64,000 bases of DNA from Pseudodesulfovibrio pelocollis. GTDB taxonomy: Bacteria; Desulfobacterota; Desulfovibrionia; Desulfovibrionales; Desulfovibrionaceae. The stretch's first letter is position 1; every line of letters starts with the position of its first letter. Location of the stretch: the NCBI RefSeq assembly GCF_030282845.1, contig NZ_JASTWE010000018.1:1-64000 (forward strand). The letters are read 5' to 3'. The notes under the pieces were generated by a model that had not been told where the DNA came from, ran no database searches, and saw only the letters and a list, made by a program, of their open reading frames with translations. The translations under genes and the position numbers were made by a program. This document shows, one piece after another, positions 8,234 through 15,992 of the stretch.

Positions 8234-9685
8234 ATGTTTATGAACAAGGTATCACCCGGCCAGGGGGGCGCGAGCGTCGGCCGCGCGGGGTATGCCATGG
8301 CTTCCGGCAACGCCGGGGGCTCCGTCTGGATGAAGGGATTTCTGGCCGTGAGCATCATGGTGCTCCTGGCCCTGCTCGTGTTCAACTGCCTGCTGTATGC
8401 GGGCAAGGTACACCTGTCGCTGTCCATGCCCCTGAGCGCAGTCTGGCGGGCCGGGGTCTATCTGTTGATCCTGACCAACCTCGGCGTGCTCGCGTGGCGG
8501 GTCTATCTGGTTCTGCGCTACCGCCCGGCGGCCCACTGCGCCGACGAGGCGCTGGTGTCCTGCACGGTCATCATCCCGGCCTACAACGAGGGCCGACAGG
8601 TGCTCGATACCCTGCGCAGCGTCATGGCCAGCGACTATCCGGCCGACAAGATGCAGGTCATCTGCGTGGACGACGGCAGCAAGGACGACACCTGGCTGTG
8701 GATGCTCAAGGGCGGCGAGGAGTTCGGCGACCGCGTCGAACTGATCCGCTCGCCCAGGAACCAGGGCAAGCGCCACGCCCTGAACGAAGGCTTCCTGCGC
8801 GCCACGGGCAGCGTCCTGGTCACCATTGATTCGGATTCCGAAATTGAGCCCACGACCCTGCGCTCCATGGTCAGCGTCTTCTGCCGCAATCCGCGCGTGG
8901 GCGCCGTGGCGGGCAACGTCCGGGTGCTCAACACCCGCCAGGGCGTCATCCCCAGGATGCTCGACGTGGCCTTCACCTACTCCTTCGACTTCATCCGTGC
9001 CTCCCAAAGCACCTTCAACACGGTCATGTGTACCCCGGGCGCCCTCTCGGCCTACGATGCCGCCCTGGTCATGAAGGTCCGCGAGGCATGGCTGCGCCAG
9101 ACCTTTCTGGGCCAGCCCGCCAACATCGGCGAGGACAGGGCCATGACCAACCTCATCCTCAAGGAAGGGCGGCTGGTCCACTTCCAGAGCGATGCCGTGG
9201 TCTACACCAACGTACCCGTCAAATATCGCGGCCTGTGCAAGATGATGCTGCGCTGGGCGCGCTCCAACATCCGCGAGACCATCGCCCTGAGCCGATTCGG
9301 CTTCACCCGGTTCCGGCCCGAGCCGGTGCTGGGCGCCCAGGTGGACCTCTCACACCAGTGGCTGCGCCTCACCTGCAACGAGTTGCTCAAGCTCGGGCTT
9401 GTCTCGTCCCTGATCAACTGGCCGGGCGTGACACTCTACGGCCTGATGGTCGGCATGTTCTTCGCCTCCATCATGCCCGCCTTCCTCTATTTGCTTAAGT
9501 ATCGCTCGCTGGCCTGCCTCTGGGCCTTTCCCTACACGGTGTTCATGCTCTTCGGGCTGACCTGGATCAGCCTCTACGCCCTGTTCACCCCGCACAAGAA
9601 CGGCTGGCTCACCCGCGACCTCGCCACCGCGCCGGTCGGGGCGGACGCCGTGCAGGAGCGACAGTGGCAGGATGAAGCGGCCTGA
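8234..9685 (+). CDS. Family 2 processive glycosyltransferase (PgaC/NodC-like)
   Basis: A membrane enzyme of 483 aa likely to polymerise a beta-linked polysaccharide from a UDP-sugar. Two N-terminal membrane helices (about 35-57 and 73-95) precede the GT-A domain with VDDGS (145-149), DSDSE (199-203), GEDRAMT (299-305) and the RWARS motif (340-344) that matches the Q/RxxRW signature of processive synthases. Three C-terminal helices follow. Start ATG at 8234 has AGAGGA upstream; earlier in-frame ATG has no site. No pgaB, pgaD or export partner lies beside it, so the product (poly-GlcNAc, cellulose-like or other) is open. Confidence 0.82.
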   Translation: MFMNKVSPGQGGASVGRAGYAMASGNAGGSVWMKGFLAVSIMVLLALLVFNCLLYAGKVHLSLSMPLSAVWRAGVYLLILTNLGVLAWRVYLVLRYRPAAHCADEALVSCTVIIPAYNEGRQVLDTLRSVMASDYPADKMQVICVDDGSKDDTWLWMLKGGEEFGDRVELIRSPRNQGKRHALNEGFLRATGSVLVTIDSDSEIEPTTLRSMVSVFCRNPRVGAVAGNVRVLNTRQGVIPRMLDVAFTYSFDFIRASQSTFNTVMCTPGALSAYDAALVMKVREAWLRQTFLGQPANIGEDRAMTNLILKEGRLVHFQSDAVVYTNVPVKYRGLCKMMLRWARSNIRETIALSRFGFTRFRPEPVLGAQVDLSHQWLRLTCNELLKLGLVSSLINWPGVTLYGLMVGMFFASIMPAFLYLLKYRSLACLWAFPYTVFMLFGLTWISLYALFTPHKNGWLTRDLATAPVGADAVQERQWQDEAA

Positions 9686-9721
9686 TTACTGCCCCGCGAC
9701 CAGCCGAAACAACGTAACACA

Positions 9722-9754
9722 AAACCCCCGCCTGCCTCACGCATGCGGGGGTTT
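9722..9754. terminator. Bidirectional hairpin terminator
   Basis: A 10-bp perfect stem (9722-9731 with 9745-9754) rich in G-C, with short A and T tracts at its ends. It lies between the converging glycosyltransferase and feo genes. Confidence 0.7.
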
Positions 9755-9812
9755 CTCGTGCCCGGCCCGGGCCGGAACACCGCCAGGGCTCGGACAGGCC
9801 GCGCCAGGACGC

Positions 9813-10073
9813 CTATTCGGTGCGATTCCTTGAAGGCTCTGCGCCATTCTCCGCGGTGGCATCATCTGTTTCGGCCTCACTGGCCCCGGCCTCGCCGGAT
9901 TTGATGTGGCCAACCGAATCATCGCAGGTTCCCGCGCCATCGGCCCCGCTCCCCCCGCAACTGCTGCCGCAGCCGCAGCCGCAGCCCGACTTGCCGGAAA
10001 GCCTGCCCGTCATGCGCAGATAAAGATAGACAGCGGCCGCCGCCACGATGATGAGTACAATCACTGTATCCAT
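9813..10073 (-). CDS. FeoB-associated Cys-rich membrane protein
   Basis: A small 86-aa protein with one N-terminal membrane helix (about 3-20) and a Gly/Cys cluster (Cys31, 33, 35 and 39), then an acidic tail rich in Glu and Asp. This matches the FeoB-associated Cys-rich family that often ends feo operons and is thought to help ferrous iron uptake. Start ATG at 10073 has AAGGAG 8 bases upstream; a longer frame from 10130 lacks a site. It follows the DUF4198 gene by 184 bases, with a hairpin between. Confidence 0.85.
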   Translation of the reverse strand: MDTVIVLIIVAAAAVYLYLRMTGRLSGKSGCGCGCGSSCGGSGADGAGTCDDSVGHIKSGEAGASEAETDDATAENGAEPSRNRTE

Positions 10074-10192
10074 GCACTGCTCTCCTTTGGTTCGCCCATG
10101 GCCCAACTGGTGGCAGGATCCTTTGCGCACGACCGTCCCGGCCCGTGCCGGGCTTTCACTCCGAGACCGTGTGTGCCCCTTCCCGCATGGGA

Positions 10193-10223
10193 CGCGGCGG
10201 CCCGGACCATCCGGACCGCCGCG
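10193..10223 (-). terminator. GC-rich hairpin between the DUF4198 gene and the Cys-rich gene
   Basis: Arms 10193-10206 and 10210-10223 pair with one mismatch around a 3-base loop. No T run follows on the minus strand, so it may protect mRNA or attenuate rather than terminate fully. Confidence 0.45.
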
Positions 10224-10257
10224 CCCGCCAGAGGGGGCTGCGCGGGTTGCGGGATGG

Positions 10258-11085
10258 TTACTTCATGTCCACGGCCTTGACCCAGATGACGGCGTCCTGG
10301 GACAGCTCCTTGCCGTTGTGCTCGGTGTCCGGGCCGATGCCCAGGGCGGCAAAGCCCCACCATCCGGCCTTGGGGATGCCGAAGGTGATGTAGCCGTTGT
10401 CGTCCGAGAAGATGGTCTGGGTGACGAAGGCGTCGTGGGGATATTCGACGGAAGAGGCCTCGGGCATGGAGTTGGTCTTGAGGTCGGGCATGTGGCTCAT
10501 GAACTCCACCTCGACCTCGGCACCGGCCACGGGCTTGCCCTCGGAGAGTACCTGGCCCACGAAGACGTTGCCGGTCCACATGGCGTAGGGCTTGATCAGA
10601 GGCACGATCTCGCAGGGCAGGCCCACGGGATCGGCCCAGTTGCCGGGCACGCCGCCCACGTTCATGACCACCTTGGTGATCTGCTGCATGTAGATGTCTT
10701 CTTCCTTCTCGTAGTAGTAGCCGGGCTTCATGACGATGACGTAGTCACCCATGGAGCGCACTTCCTTCCTGGGGACCACGCCCGCGAAGGCCGGGGCCTT
10801 GGAGCCGGGATTGGACCACTCGATCTGCTTCAGGTAGCCCTTGAGGTCGATCTTCTTGGGCTCGGAATCACCGCGCTGGAACATGGCGTAGAATTCTTCC
10901 ACACCACCCATGTCCATCATGTGTCCGGCTTCGGCGGGATGGGTGAACAGGATGCGCACATCCATGTCTTCGGCCTGCTCCACCGCGATCTCCGGGGTGT
11001 AGACCACCATGAAGTGGGCAAAGGCCGAGCTGACGACGGCAAGCACGCAGACAGCGGTCAGAAGCATGATGAACCGTTTTTTCAT
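10258..11085 (-). CDS. Periplasmic DUF4198 protein linked to feo
   Basis: A 275-aa exported protein: signal peptide 1-23 (MKKR start, hydrophobic core, AFA cleavage site) then a DUF4198-type beta-rich domain starting with HFMVVYTP. Met- and His-rich stretches (HPAEAGHMMDMGG near 49-61) look suited to metal contact. DUF4198 proteins are often found with nickel, cobalt or iron transporters and are thought to be periplasmic metal-binding or sensing components. Here it lies after feoB and the 105-aa gene, and behind its own Fur-like box. Iron binding is inference. Confidence 0.78.
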   Translation of the reverse strand: MKKRFIMLLTAVCVLAVVSSAFAHFMVVYTPEIAVEQAEDMDVRILFTHPAEAGHMMDMGGVEEFYAMFQRGDSEPKKIDLKGYLKQIEWSNPGSKAPAFAGVVPRKEVRSMGDYVIVMKPGYYYEKEEDIYMQQITKVVMNVGGVPGNWADPVGLPCEIVPLIKPYAMWTGNVFVGQVLSEGKPVAGAEVEVEFMSHMPDLKTNSMPEASSVEYPHDAFVTQTIFSDDNGYITFGIPKAGWWGFAALGIGPDTEHNGKELSQDAVIWVKAVDMK

Positions 11086-11103
11086 GAAACCTCTCCTTGG
11101 GAT

Positions 11104-11128
11104 GAAATCGAATGTTATTATCAGTCAA
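11104..11128 (-). promoter_or_regulatory. Candidate Fur box and -35 element before the DUF4198 gene
   Basis: Bases 11104-11122 match 13 of 19 positions of the classical Fur box when read on the minus strand. They directly adjoin a good -35 hexamer TTGACT (11123-11128, minus). No clear -10 hexamer is seen. The -35 plus box layout is like that at 22129-22157. Confidence 0.5.
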
Positions 11129-11178
11129 GCCATATGAAAATGGCGCGTGACGGCACGGCCGCCGCGCGCCGTACTTCC

Positions 11179-11496
11179 CTACTCCACGATATTGGCGCCG
11201 TCGATGACCACGCCGTGCCCCTCGCCCGCGTCGAAGACCACGGTGTACGCACCCTCGGGCTTGTCAAAGGTGTACTCGCTGTCCTGGTTCATCTTGCCTT
11301 CCATGAGCGCATTGCCGTCAGGACCTTTGACGATCATGGACACACCGGCTGCGGACGAGCCGTCGGAAAACCCGCCCTCGCAGGTCACGGTGCCGTCGCC
11401 GTTGTCAAAGCAGCTCATGAGCGGGCTGTGGGCGTACGCCTGGACAGACAGGACCAGCAGGCCTGACAACAGGCCGAGAACCAACAGTTTCTTCAT
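11179..11496 (-). CDS. Small exported protein of the feo operon
   Basis: A 105-aa protein with a clear signal peptide (about 1-22, cleavage near AYA-HS) and a mature part of about 83 aa that looks like a single Ig-like or carboxypeptidase-regulatory beta-sandwich (TVTCEGGFSDGSSAAG, EYTFDKPEGAYTVVF). One Cys pair (29 and 39) could form a disulfide. Start ATG at 11496 follows GGAGGAG, 14 bases after the feoB stop, so it is co-transcribed with feoB. The domain resembles a short form of the DUF4198-type fold encoded next. Its function is not known; it may assist iron delivery to FeoB. Confidence 0.8.
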   Translation of the reverse strand: MKKLLVLGLLSGLLVLSVQAYAHSPLMSCFDNGDGTVTCEGGFSDGSSAAGVSMIVKGPDGNALMEGKMNQDSEYTFDKPEGAYTVVFDAGEGHGVVIDGANIVE

Positions 11497-11510
11497 TTTC
11501 TTACTCCTCC

Positions 11511-14015
11511 TTAAGAGCAATTTTCTTTGCAAGGTTCCTTCCCGTCCTCTGATGCGGCCCGGGCTTCTTCTCGTGACGGTATCATGGCCATGACCACGGT
11601 GACGGCCACGCACAGGGCGTAGAAGGCCCACATGGCCTGGAATCCACTCAAGGCGAGCATGCTCCCGCCGGTGAAGACAAGGGTGGCCACCAGCAGGCCC
11701 AGCAGCGACTGGTACCCGATGGAGAACATCATCCACTTGGTGGAGTTGGACTGGTGGCGCACCATGATCGAGGTGGGGATGCACGGCGGATACAGGGCCA
11801 TGAAGAGCATCAGGGCCAGGGCGTGCAGCGGGGTGAACCCGGCCTCTTCCTGCTTCATGCTCTCCTCCACGGACTGGCCGGAACCGTCGATGCCGTAGAT
11901 GGCACCCAGGGTGGCCGCGCTGTTTTCCTTGGCCGCGAAGGCGGACAGGAGCGCGATGTTGATACGCCAGTTGAATCCGGCGTACTGGGTGACGGGCTCG
12001 ATGGCGCGGCCGACCACGCCGAGGAAGCTGCCCTCGAACCGCTCGGTGCGCATCTCGCGCCGCAGCTGCTTGCGAACAGAGACGACTTTGCGAAGCTCCC
12101 GGTTCAGGGTGCGCCCGGAGTCGCCCTGCCGCCTGACCACGGCCGAATAGACCGGATTGGCGGTATCGAAGCGCTCGTTGATGGTGTCGGACACGGCCTG
12201 ATCGGTCACGCCCACCTTGGCCTGCCTGAGGGCCTCGTCAAAGAGGATGATGCCCAGCACGTCGTCGTGGGTGATCACGCCCTTGTATTCGGTCTTGTCC
12301 ACCTCGACCATGAAGGCGTCGATGGCGGCCTTCTCCTCGGCGGCGTAGTGGGCCCTGCGCGTGTCGCTCAGGCCCGGGAAGTTGATGAGCACGAAGATGA
12401 CCACGGCCACGGCCGCCACCACGGTGATGATCTTCTTCACGAAAAGCCAGGTGCGCTCGATGGAGCGACGCGCCACCCCGCCCATGGTCGGCACATGGTA
12501 GGGCGGCATCTCCATGATGAAGGGTGCCTGTTCCTTCTTGCGCAGGATGGTCAGGGAGAGCGCCTTGGCCACGGGCAGGGCCATGAACAGGGTCACCGTG
12601 GCGATGAAGAACATGGCCAGCCCGCCCATCTGCGGGAAATAGGCGTCGATCAGGATCAGATACAGCGGCACCTTGGCCAGGCAGTTCATCATGGGCACGA
12701 TGAGGATGGTGGCCAGCCGGGCGCGCTCGTCGGGGATGGCCTTGGTGGCCATGACCCCGGGGATCGCGCAGCCGCCCACATACACTCCGCCTAGGATCAT
12801 GGGCAGCGTGGACTGGCCGTGCAGGCCGAAGCGCCGGAAGAGCCGGTCGAGGATGAAGGCCATGCGCGGCATGTATCCGCTGTCCTCCATCGCGGCGATG
12901 AAGGCGAAGAGCAGCAGGAAGATGGGCAGGTAGTTGAGAATGGCGGTCATGGACTTGACCACCCACTCGCCCAGGGAGCGGACAAGCGGGTCCTCGGCAA
13001 AACCGGCCGCAGGCAGCATATCCGAGACAAAGGTCTCGATGCCGCCCCAGAGGGGCCACACCTCGGCCGCCAGCCAGCCGCCAAAAACGATGGAGACCTG
13101 ATACAGGGCCAGCAGGATGAGCACGAGAATGACCGGGCCGAGGAAGCGATGGCAGATGAACCGGTCCGCCCTGTCCGACAGGGAGCGCCCCCTGCCCTCC
13201 TCGACCGCCACCACCTCGCGCGCGATGCGCCCTGCGGCGGCGTGCCGGGCATAGGCAATATGGCGCTCGATATCGCGCCCCTCGCCTTCGAGGAACCCGG
13301 CCCGCGCCAGGACCACTGCGTCGAGCACGCCCTGCGGGGCCGAATGGACGCGGCGCAGCAGGACCTCGGCCTCATGATCGTTCTCAAGCAGCTTCACTGC
13401 CAGCCAGCGCACGGGATACTGGGCACCCAGGGTCGGGTCTCCGGCCAGCATGGCTGAAATTTCATCAATGCGGGATTCGAGGGGGCCGTAATCCACCACG
13501 AACGGGGCCACGGTCTTCTCGGCGTGGGCATGCTCCACGGCGATGCGGACGGCCTCCTTGCCCTCCCCCTTCTTGGCCACGGTCGGCACCACCGGGACGC
13601 TGAGCAGTTGCTCCAGCTTGGCAATGTCCACGCTCTGGCCGCGCCGGGTGGCCACGTCCATCATGTTCAGCGCCACCACTGTGGGCACTTCCATCTCAAG
13701 GAGCTGGATGGTGAGATAGAGGTTGCGCTTGAGATTGGAGGCGTCGGCCACATCGATGACCACGCCGGGGTTGTCGTTGAGCAGGAAATCCCGGGCCACC
13801 CGCTCTTCCAGGGAATAGGACGTCAGGCTGTACGTTCCGGGCAGATCCACCAGTTCGACGCGCATGTCGCCCAGGGAGAAAAAGCCCGTCTTCTTCTCGA
13901 CGGTCACGCCCGGATAGTTGGCCACATGCTGCCGGGCTCCGGTGAGCATGTTGAATACGGTCGATTTGCCGCAGTTTGGCTGTCCCGCCAAGGCGACCAG
14001 AAGACTCGAACTCAT
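11511..14015 (-). CDS. feoB: Ferrous iron transporter FeoB
   Basis: FeoB imports Fe(II) across the inner membrane. At 834 aa it is longer than usual (about 700-770). The cytosolic G domain shows G1 GQPNCGKS (11-18), G2 Thr in NYPGVTVE, G3 DLPG (57-60) and G4 NMMD (117-120), followed by a helical domain. The membrane part holds both gate motifs, including GGCAIPG (414-420). A hydrophilic insertion of about 110 residues (551-660) separates two membrane helices, where typical FeoB has a short loop. The start overlaps the feoA stop by 4 bases, showing coupling. Confidence 0.97.
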   Translation of the reverse strand: MSSSLLVALAGQPNCGKSTVFNMLTGARQHVANYPGVTVEKKTGFFSLGDMRVELVDLPGTYSLTSYSLEERVARDFLLNDNPGVVIDVADASNLKRNLYLTIQLLEMEVPTVVALNMMDVATRRGQSVDIAKLEQLLSVPVVPTVAKKGEGKEAVRIAVEHAHAEKTVAPFVVDYGPLESRIDEISAMLAGDPTLGAQYPVRWLAVKLLENDHEAEVLLRRVHSAPQGVLDAVVLARAGFLEGEGRDIERHIAYARHAAAGRIAREVVAVEEGRGRSLSDRADRFICHRFLGPVILVLILLALYQVSIVFGGWLAAEVWPLWGGIETFVSDMLPAAGFAEDPLVRSLGEWVVKSMTAILNYLPIFLLLFAFIAAMEDSGYMPRMAFILDRLFRRFGLHGQSTLPMILGGVYVGGCAIPGVMATKAIPDERARLATILIVPMMNCLAKVPLYLILIDAYFPQMGGLAMFFIATVTLFMALPVAKALSLTILRKKEQAPFIMEMPPYHVPTMGGVARRSIERTWLFVKKIITVVAAVAVVIFVLINFPGLSDTRRAHYAAEEKAAIDAFMVEVDKTEYKGVITHDDVLGIILFDEALRQAKVGVTDQAVSDTINERFDTANPVYSAVVRRQGDSGRTLNRELRKVVSVRKQLRREMRTERFEGSFLGVVGRAIEPVTQYAGFNWRINIALLSAFAAKENSAATLGAIYGIDGSGQSVEESMKQEEAGFTPLHALALMLFMALYPPCIPTSIMVRHQSNSTKWMMFSIGYQSLLGLLVATLVFTGGSMLALSGFQAMWAFYALCVAVTVVMAMIPSREEARAASEDGKEPCKENCS

Positions 14016-14236
14016 TGGCGTTCCACCTCGACATACCTGGCCTCGTCGTGCCGGATGCTTACATTGTACCCGTCAAGGTGCAGCACCACGGGATCGACCA
14101 GCGGCGCGTTGCGCACCACTTCAATGTTCGCGCCCGGGCAGAAGCCCAGGTCCATGAGCCGCTGCCCGAGTGGTCCGGCGGTGTGCAGATCCACCATGAC
14201 GCACAGCGTGCCGGGCTTCATCTCATCCAGTGTCAT
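14012..14236 (-). CDS. feoA: FeoA (first of two copies), SH3-like
   Basis: A 74-aa SH3-like cytosolic protein that supports FeoB. It shows the family core from LDEMKPG through LMDLGFCPGANIEV to VVLHLDGYNVSIR. Start ATG at 14236 follows a purine-rich site within 8-14 bases. The stop overlaps feoB, so the two are translationally coupled; this copy is the one directly tied to FeoB. Confidence 0.93.
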   Translation of the reverse strand: MTLDEMKPGTLCVMVDLHTAGPLGQRLMDLGFCPGANIEVVRNAPLVDPVVLHLDGYNVSIRHDEARYVEVERQ

Positions 14237-14290
14237 TCCCTGTTCCCCCTTGATCCGGCCAGACCGGATCCGTTGCAAGTGATATTCGCG

Positions 14291-14339
14291 CCGCGGATCG
14301 CCATTTTGCACCATACTGCGGTTTTGCGATCATCCGCGG
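14291..14339 (-). repeat. Inverted repeat between the two feoA genes
   Basis: Arms 14291-14301 and 14326-14339 are complementary apart from a 3-base bulge. The repeat lies just past the stop of the upstream feoA copy. No T run follows, so a processing or regulatory role is as likely as termination. Confidence 0.5.
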
Positions 14340-14343
14340 CCTG

Positions 14344-14568
14344 TCAAGCAACCAGCACCCGGGCGGCCACGCCACGCTCGACCATGATCCGTCCCTCACC
14401 CACCGAGACGATCAGCGGCCCGCTGCCGTTGTTGAGCACATCCACCTCAATGCCGGGGATGATGCCCATGGATTCGAGCCTGGCCCTGGCCTTGGCCCCG
14501 GCATCCACGGCCAGCACAAGGGCCGCCCCCCCGTCCGGCACTCCGGCCAGCGTTCTTCGCGAAGACAT
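14344..14568 (-). CDS. feoA: Second FeoA-family protein
   Basis: A 74-aa SH3-like protein with the FeoA signature ARLESMGIIPGIEVDVLNN and a C-terminal RIMVERGVAARV strand typical of the family. It is clearly diverged from the feoA at 14012. The start is taken as ATG at 14568 with GGGGGT a few bases upstream; ATG at 14580 is possible. It is the first gene of the feo operon and lies behind a Fur-like box. Tandem feoA genes are common in anaerobes; whether both contact FeoB is not known. Confidence 0.87.
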   Translation of the reverse strand: MSSRRTLAGVPDGGAALVLAVDAGAKARARLESMGIIPGIEVDVLNNGSGPLIVSVGEGRIMVERGVAARVLVA

Positions 14569-14598
14569 AGTCACCCCCATCACGATCCCAGATTGCGG

Positions 14599-14655
14599 TT
14601 GCAATTGATAATGAATTTCGGTATCAGGAATAGGCTTTGGGGCGCAAGAGGTCAA
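14599..14655. promoter_or_regulatory. Divergent promoter region with Fur box
   Basis: Bases 14607-14625 match 14 of 19 positions of the classical Fur box. In the plus direction, TTGCAA (14599-14604) and TATCAG (14622-14627) with 17-base spacing place the box in the spacer of a possible fur-paralog promoter. In the minus direction, TTGACC (14650-14655) and TATTCC (14627-14632), also 17 apart, would drive feoA with the box just downstream. The hexamers are imperfect; the box is the stronger call. Confidence 0.6.
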
Positions 14656-14779
14656 CAAAAAGTTGCAATTGAGACGCAGTGTCACCAAAACCTCTGAACG
14701 ACAAGCCCGGAAGCAGGCGAGATGACACTGCCATCGCCATGATGCCCTAGGATACCTATTGGGAGACACTGGAGAGGAC

Positions 14780-15265
14780 GTGAAAGAGGCACTCAAGACA
14801 TTCAAGAACTATCTGGCCACCAACAGGCTCAAGCTGACACAGCAGCGGCTGCTCATCTTCAAGGTGTTCCTGAGCCAGGATTCGATGCTGACCTCGGAGG
14901 GATTGCTTCGGAAGGTCGCCGAGATGGACGACACCATCAGCCGGTCAACAGTCTACAGGACGGTCAGACACCTGCACCAATCCGGCGTAGCCCGCTGCAT
15001 CCGGCTGGCCGACGGCACCACCCACTATGAGCCCATGGGCGACCACCACAGCCGCATGGTCTGCGAGCGGTGCGGCCGCCAGTTTCCGCTGATCAACCCC
15101 TACCTCGACTGCCTCCAGCGCGAGTCGGCCCGGCAGCAGGGGTTCACCCTCTTCCACTTCCAGACAGTGCTGCACGGCCTTTGCCACGACTGTACCAATC
15201 AAACCAGTGGCGTCGCGGACCGCGCATGGGACGCAGTTCACGACGCGACACGGGAGAAACAATGA
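14780..15265 (+). CDS. Fur-family regulator with altered metal site
   Basis: A 161-aa Fur-family repressor: winged helix (about 1-80, with the recognition segment STVYRTVRHL) and a C-terminal dimer domain. Two CxxC pairs (CERC and CHDC) form the structural zinc site. Where canonical Fur has HHDH, this protein reads HHSR, so the regulatory metal site is partly changed. Start GTG at 14780 with GGAGAGG upstream is preferred; TTG at 14759 is possible. It is divergent from feo across a shared Fur box and overlaps the next small ORF by 4 bases. It could be Fur, a Zur-like protein or a non-metal variant. Confidence 0.85.
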   Translation: MKEALKTFKNYLATNRLKLTQQRLLIFKVFLSQDSMLTSEGLLRKVAEMDDTISRSTVYRTVRHLHQSGVARCIRLADGTTHYEPMGDHHSRMVCERCGRQFPLINPYLDCLQRESARQQGFTLFHFQTVLHGLCHDCTNQTSGVADRAWDAVHDATREKQ

Positions 15266-15426
15266 CCACACGCAGCTCCATTGCCAGCAACAGGGACGCT
15301 CGCGCCTTCCTCGGGCGTGGTATCCGCTCCATGTTCGCGATCAGGAAGGACGAAAGCGCCACCCCGCCGGTGGACACGGAATCGGAACGCAGGAAAGACC
15401 AGGAAAATCCTCCTGCCCGGAAGTGA
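15262..15426 (+). CDS. 54-aa basic protein coupled to the Fur paralog
   Basis: A short ORF of 54 aa whose ATG overlaps the stop of the upstream Fur-family gene in an ATGA junction, with GGGAGAAA as ribosome site. The sequence is polar and charged (RSSIASNRDARAF, then a basic/acidic tail) with no Cys, membrane helix or known motif. The coupling and good site argue that it is made. It could be a modulator of the regulator or a small stress peptide; no family is recognised. A GC-rich hairpin (near 15449-15466) follows. Confidence 0.55.
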   Translation: MTTRSSIASNRDARAFLGRGIRSMFAIRKDESATPPVDTESERRKDQENPPARK

Positions 15427-15531
15427 TCTCCGCCCCCGGAAACAGGGCCGGGCCCTTGCGGGCCCGGCCGGGCTCCATCCGCCTGCGGGGGGAGGATGCG
15501 GCGGATAACCCGAAAGACGATGCGGCGCGCC

Positions 15532-15969
15532 CTACGCCGCAGCCCCAGAGCAGGCTGGGCAGATGCCGAAAAGAACCATGCGGTGCCGGGTCAGGGTGAA
15601 GCCGTTCTCTTCGGCAAGGGCCGCCTGTCGGCGCTCGATGGTCTCGTCCACGATCTCCACCTTGCGGCCGCACTGGGCGCAGACCAGATGGTCGTGGTGG
15701 GCGTGGCCGTAATGGTGCTCATAGAGGGTCACCCCCTCGCCCAGGTCAAAGGCGTCGGCCAGGCCGGATTCAACAAGCAGCTTGAGGGTCCGGTAGACCG
15801 TGGCCTGACCGATGTCAGGCGCCTGTTTCGACACGCGGGAGTAAAGCTGCTCCGCCGTGAAGTGCCCCTCGTTCTCAAGGAAGCTCTCCACGATCACCCT
15901 GCGCTGGTGGGTCAGGCTCATCCCGTTGTCGCCCAGAAACTCAATGAACACCTGTCTTGCCGATTTCAT
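15532..15969 (-). CDS. fur: Ferric uptake regulator Fur (canonical form)
   Basis: A 145-aa Fur-family protein. The winged-helix domain ends in ATVYRTLKLLVESGLA, the canonical regulatory site HHDH is present (in GHAHHDHLVC), and the zinc CxxC pairs are CAQC and CPAC. Start ATG at 15969 has AGGAGAGG upstream; the reading from 15996 adds nine residues without a site. It converges with the other Fur paralog and follows the unknown gene of the Sia operon by 23 bases. It is the better candidate for the iron-sensing Fur acting at the boxes in this window, though a PerR role cannot be excluded. Confidence 0.88.
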   Translation of the reverse strand: MKSARQVFIEFLGDNGMSLTHQRRVIVESFLENEGHFTAEQLYSRVSKQAPDIGQATVYRTLKLLVESGLADAFDLGEGVTLYEHHYGHAHHDHLVCAQCGRKVEIVDETIERRQAALAEENGFTLTRHRMVLFGICPACSGAAA

Positions 15970-15992
15970 CGTCCTCTCCTGTTTCAAAACTC

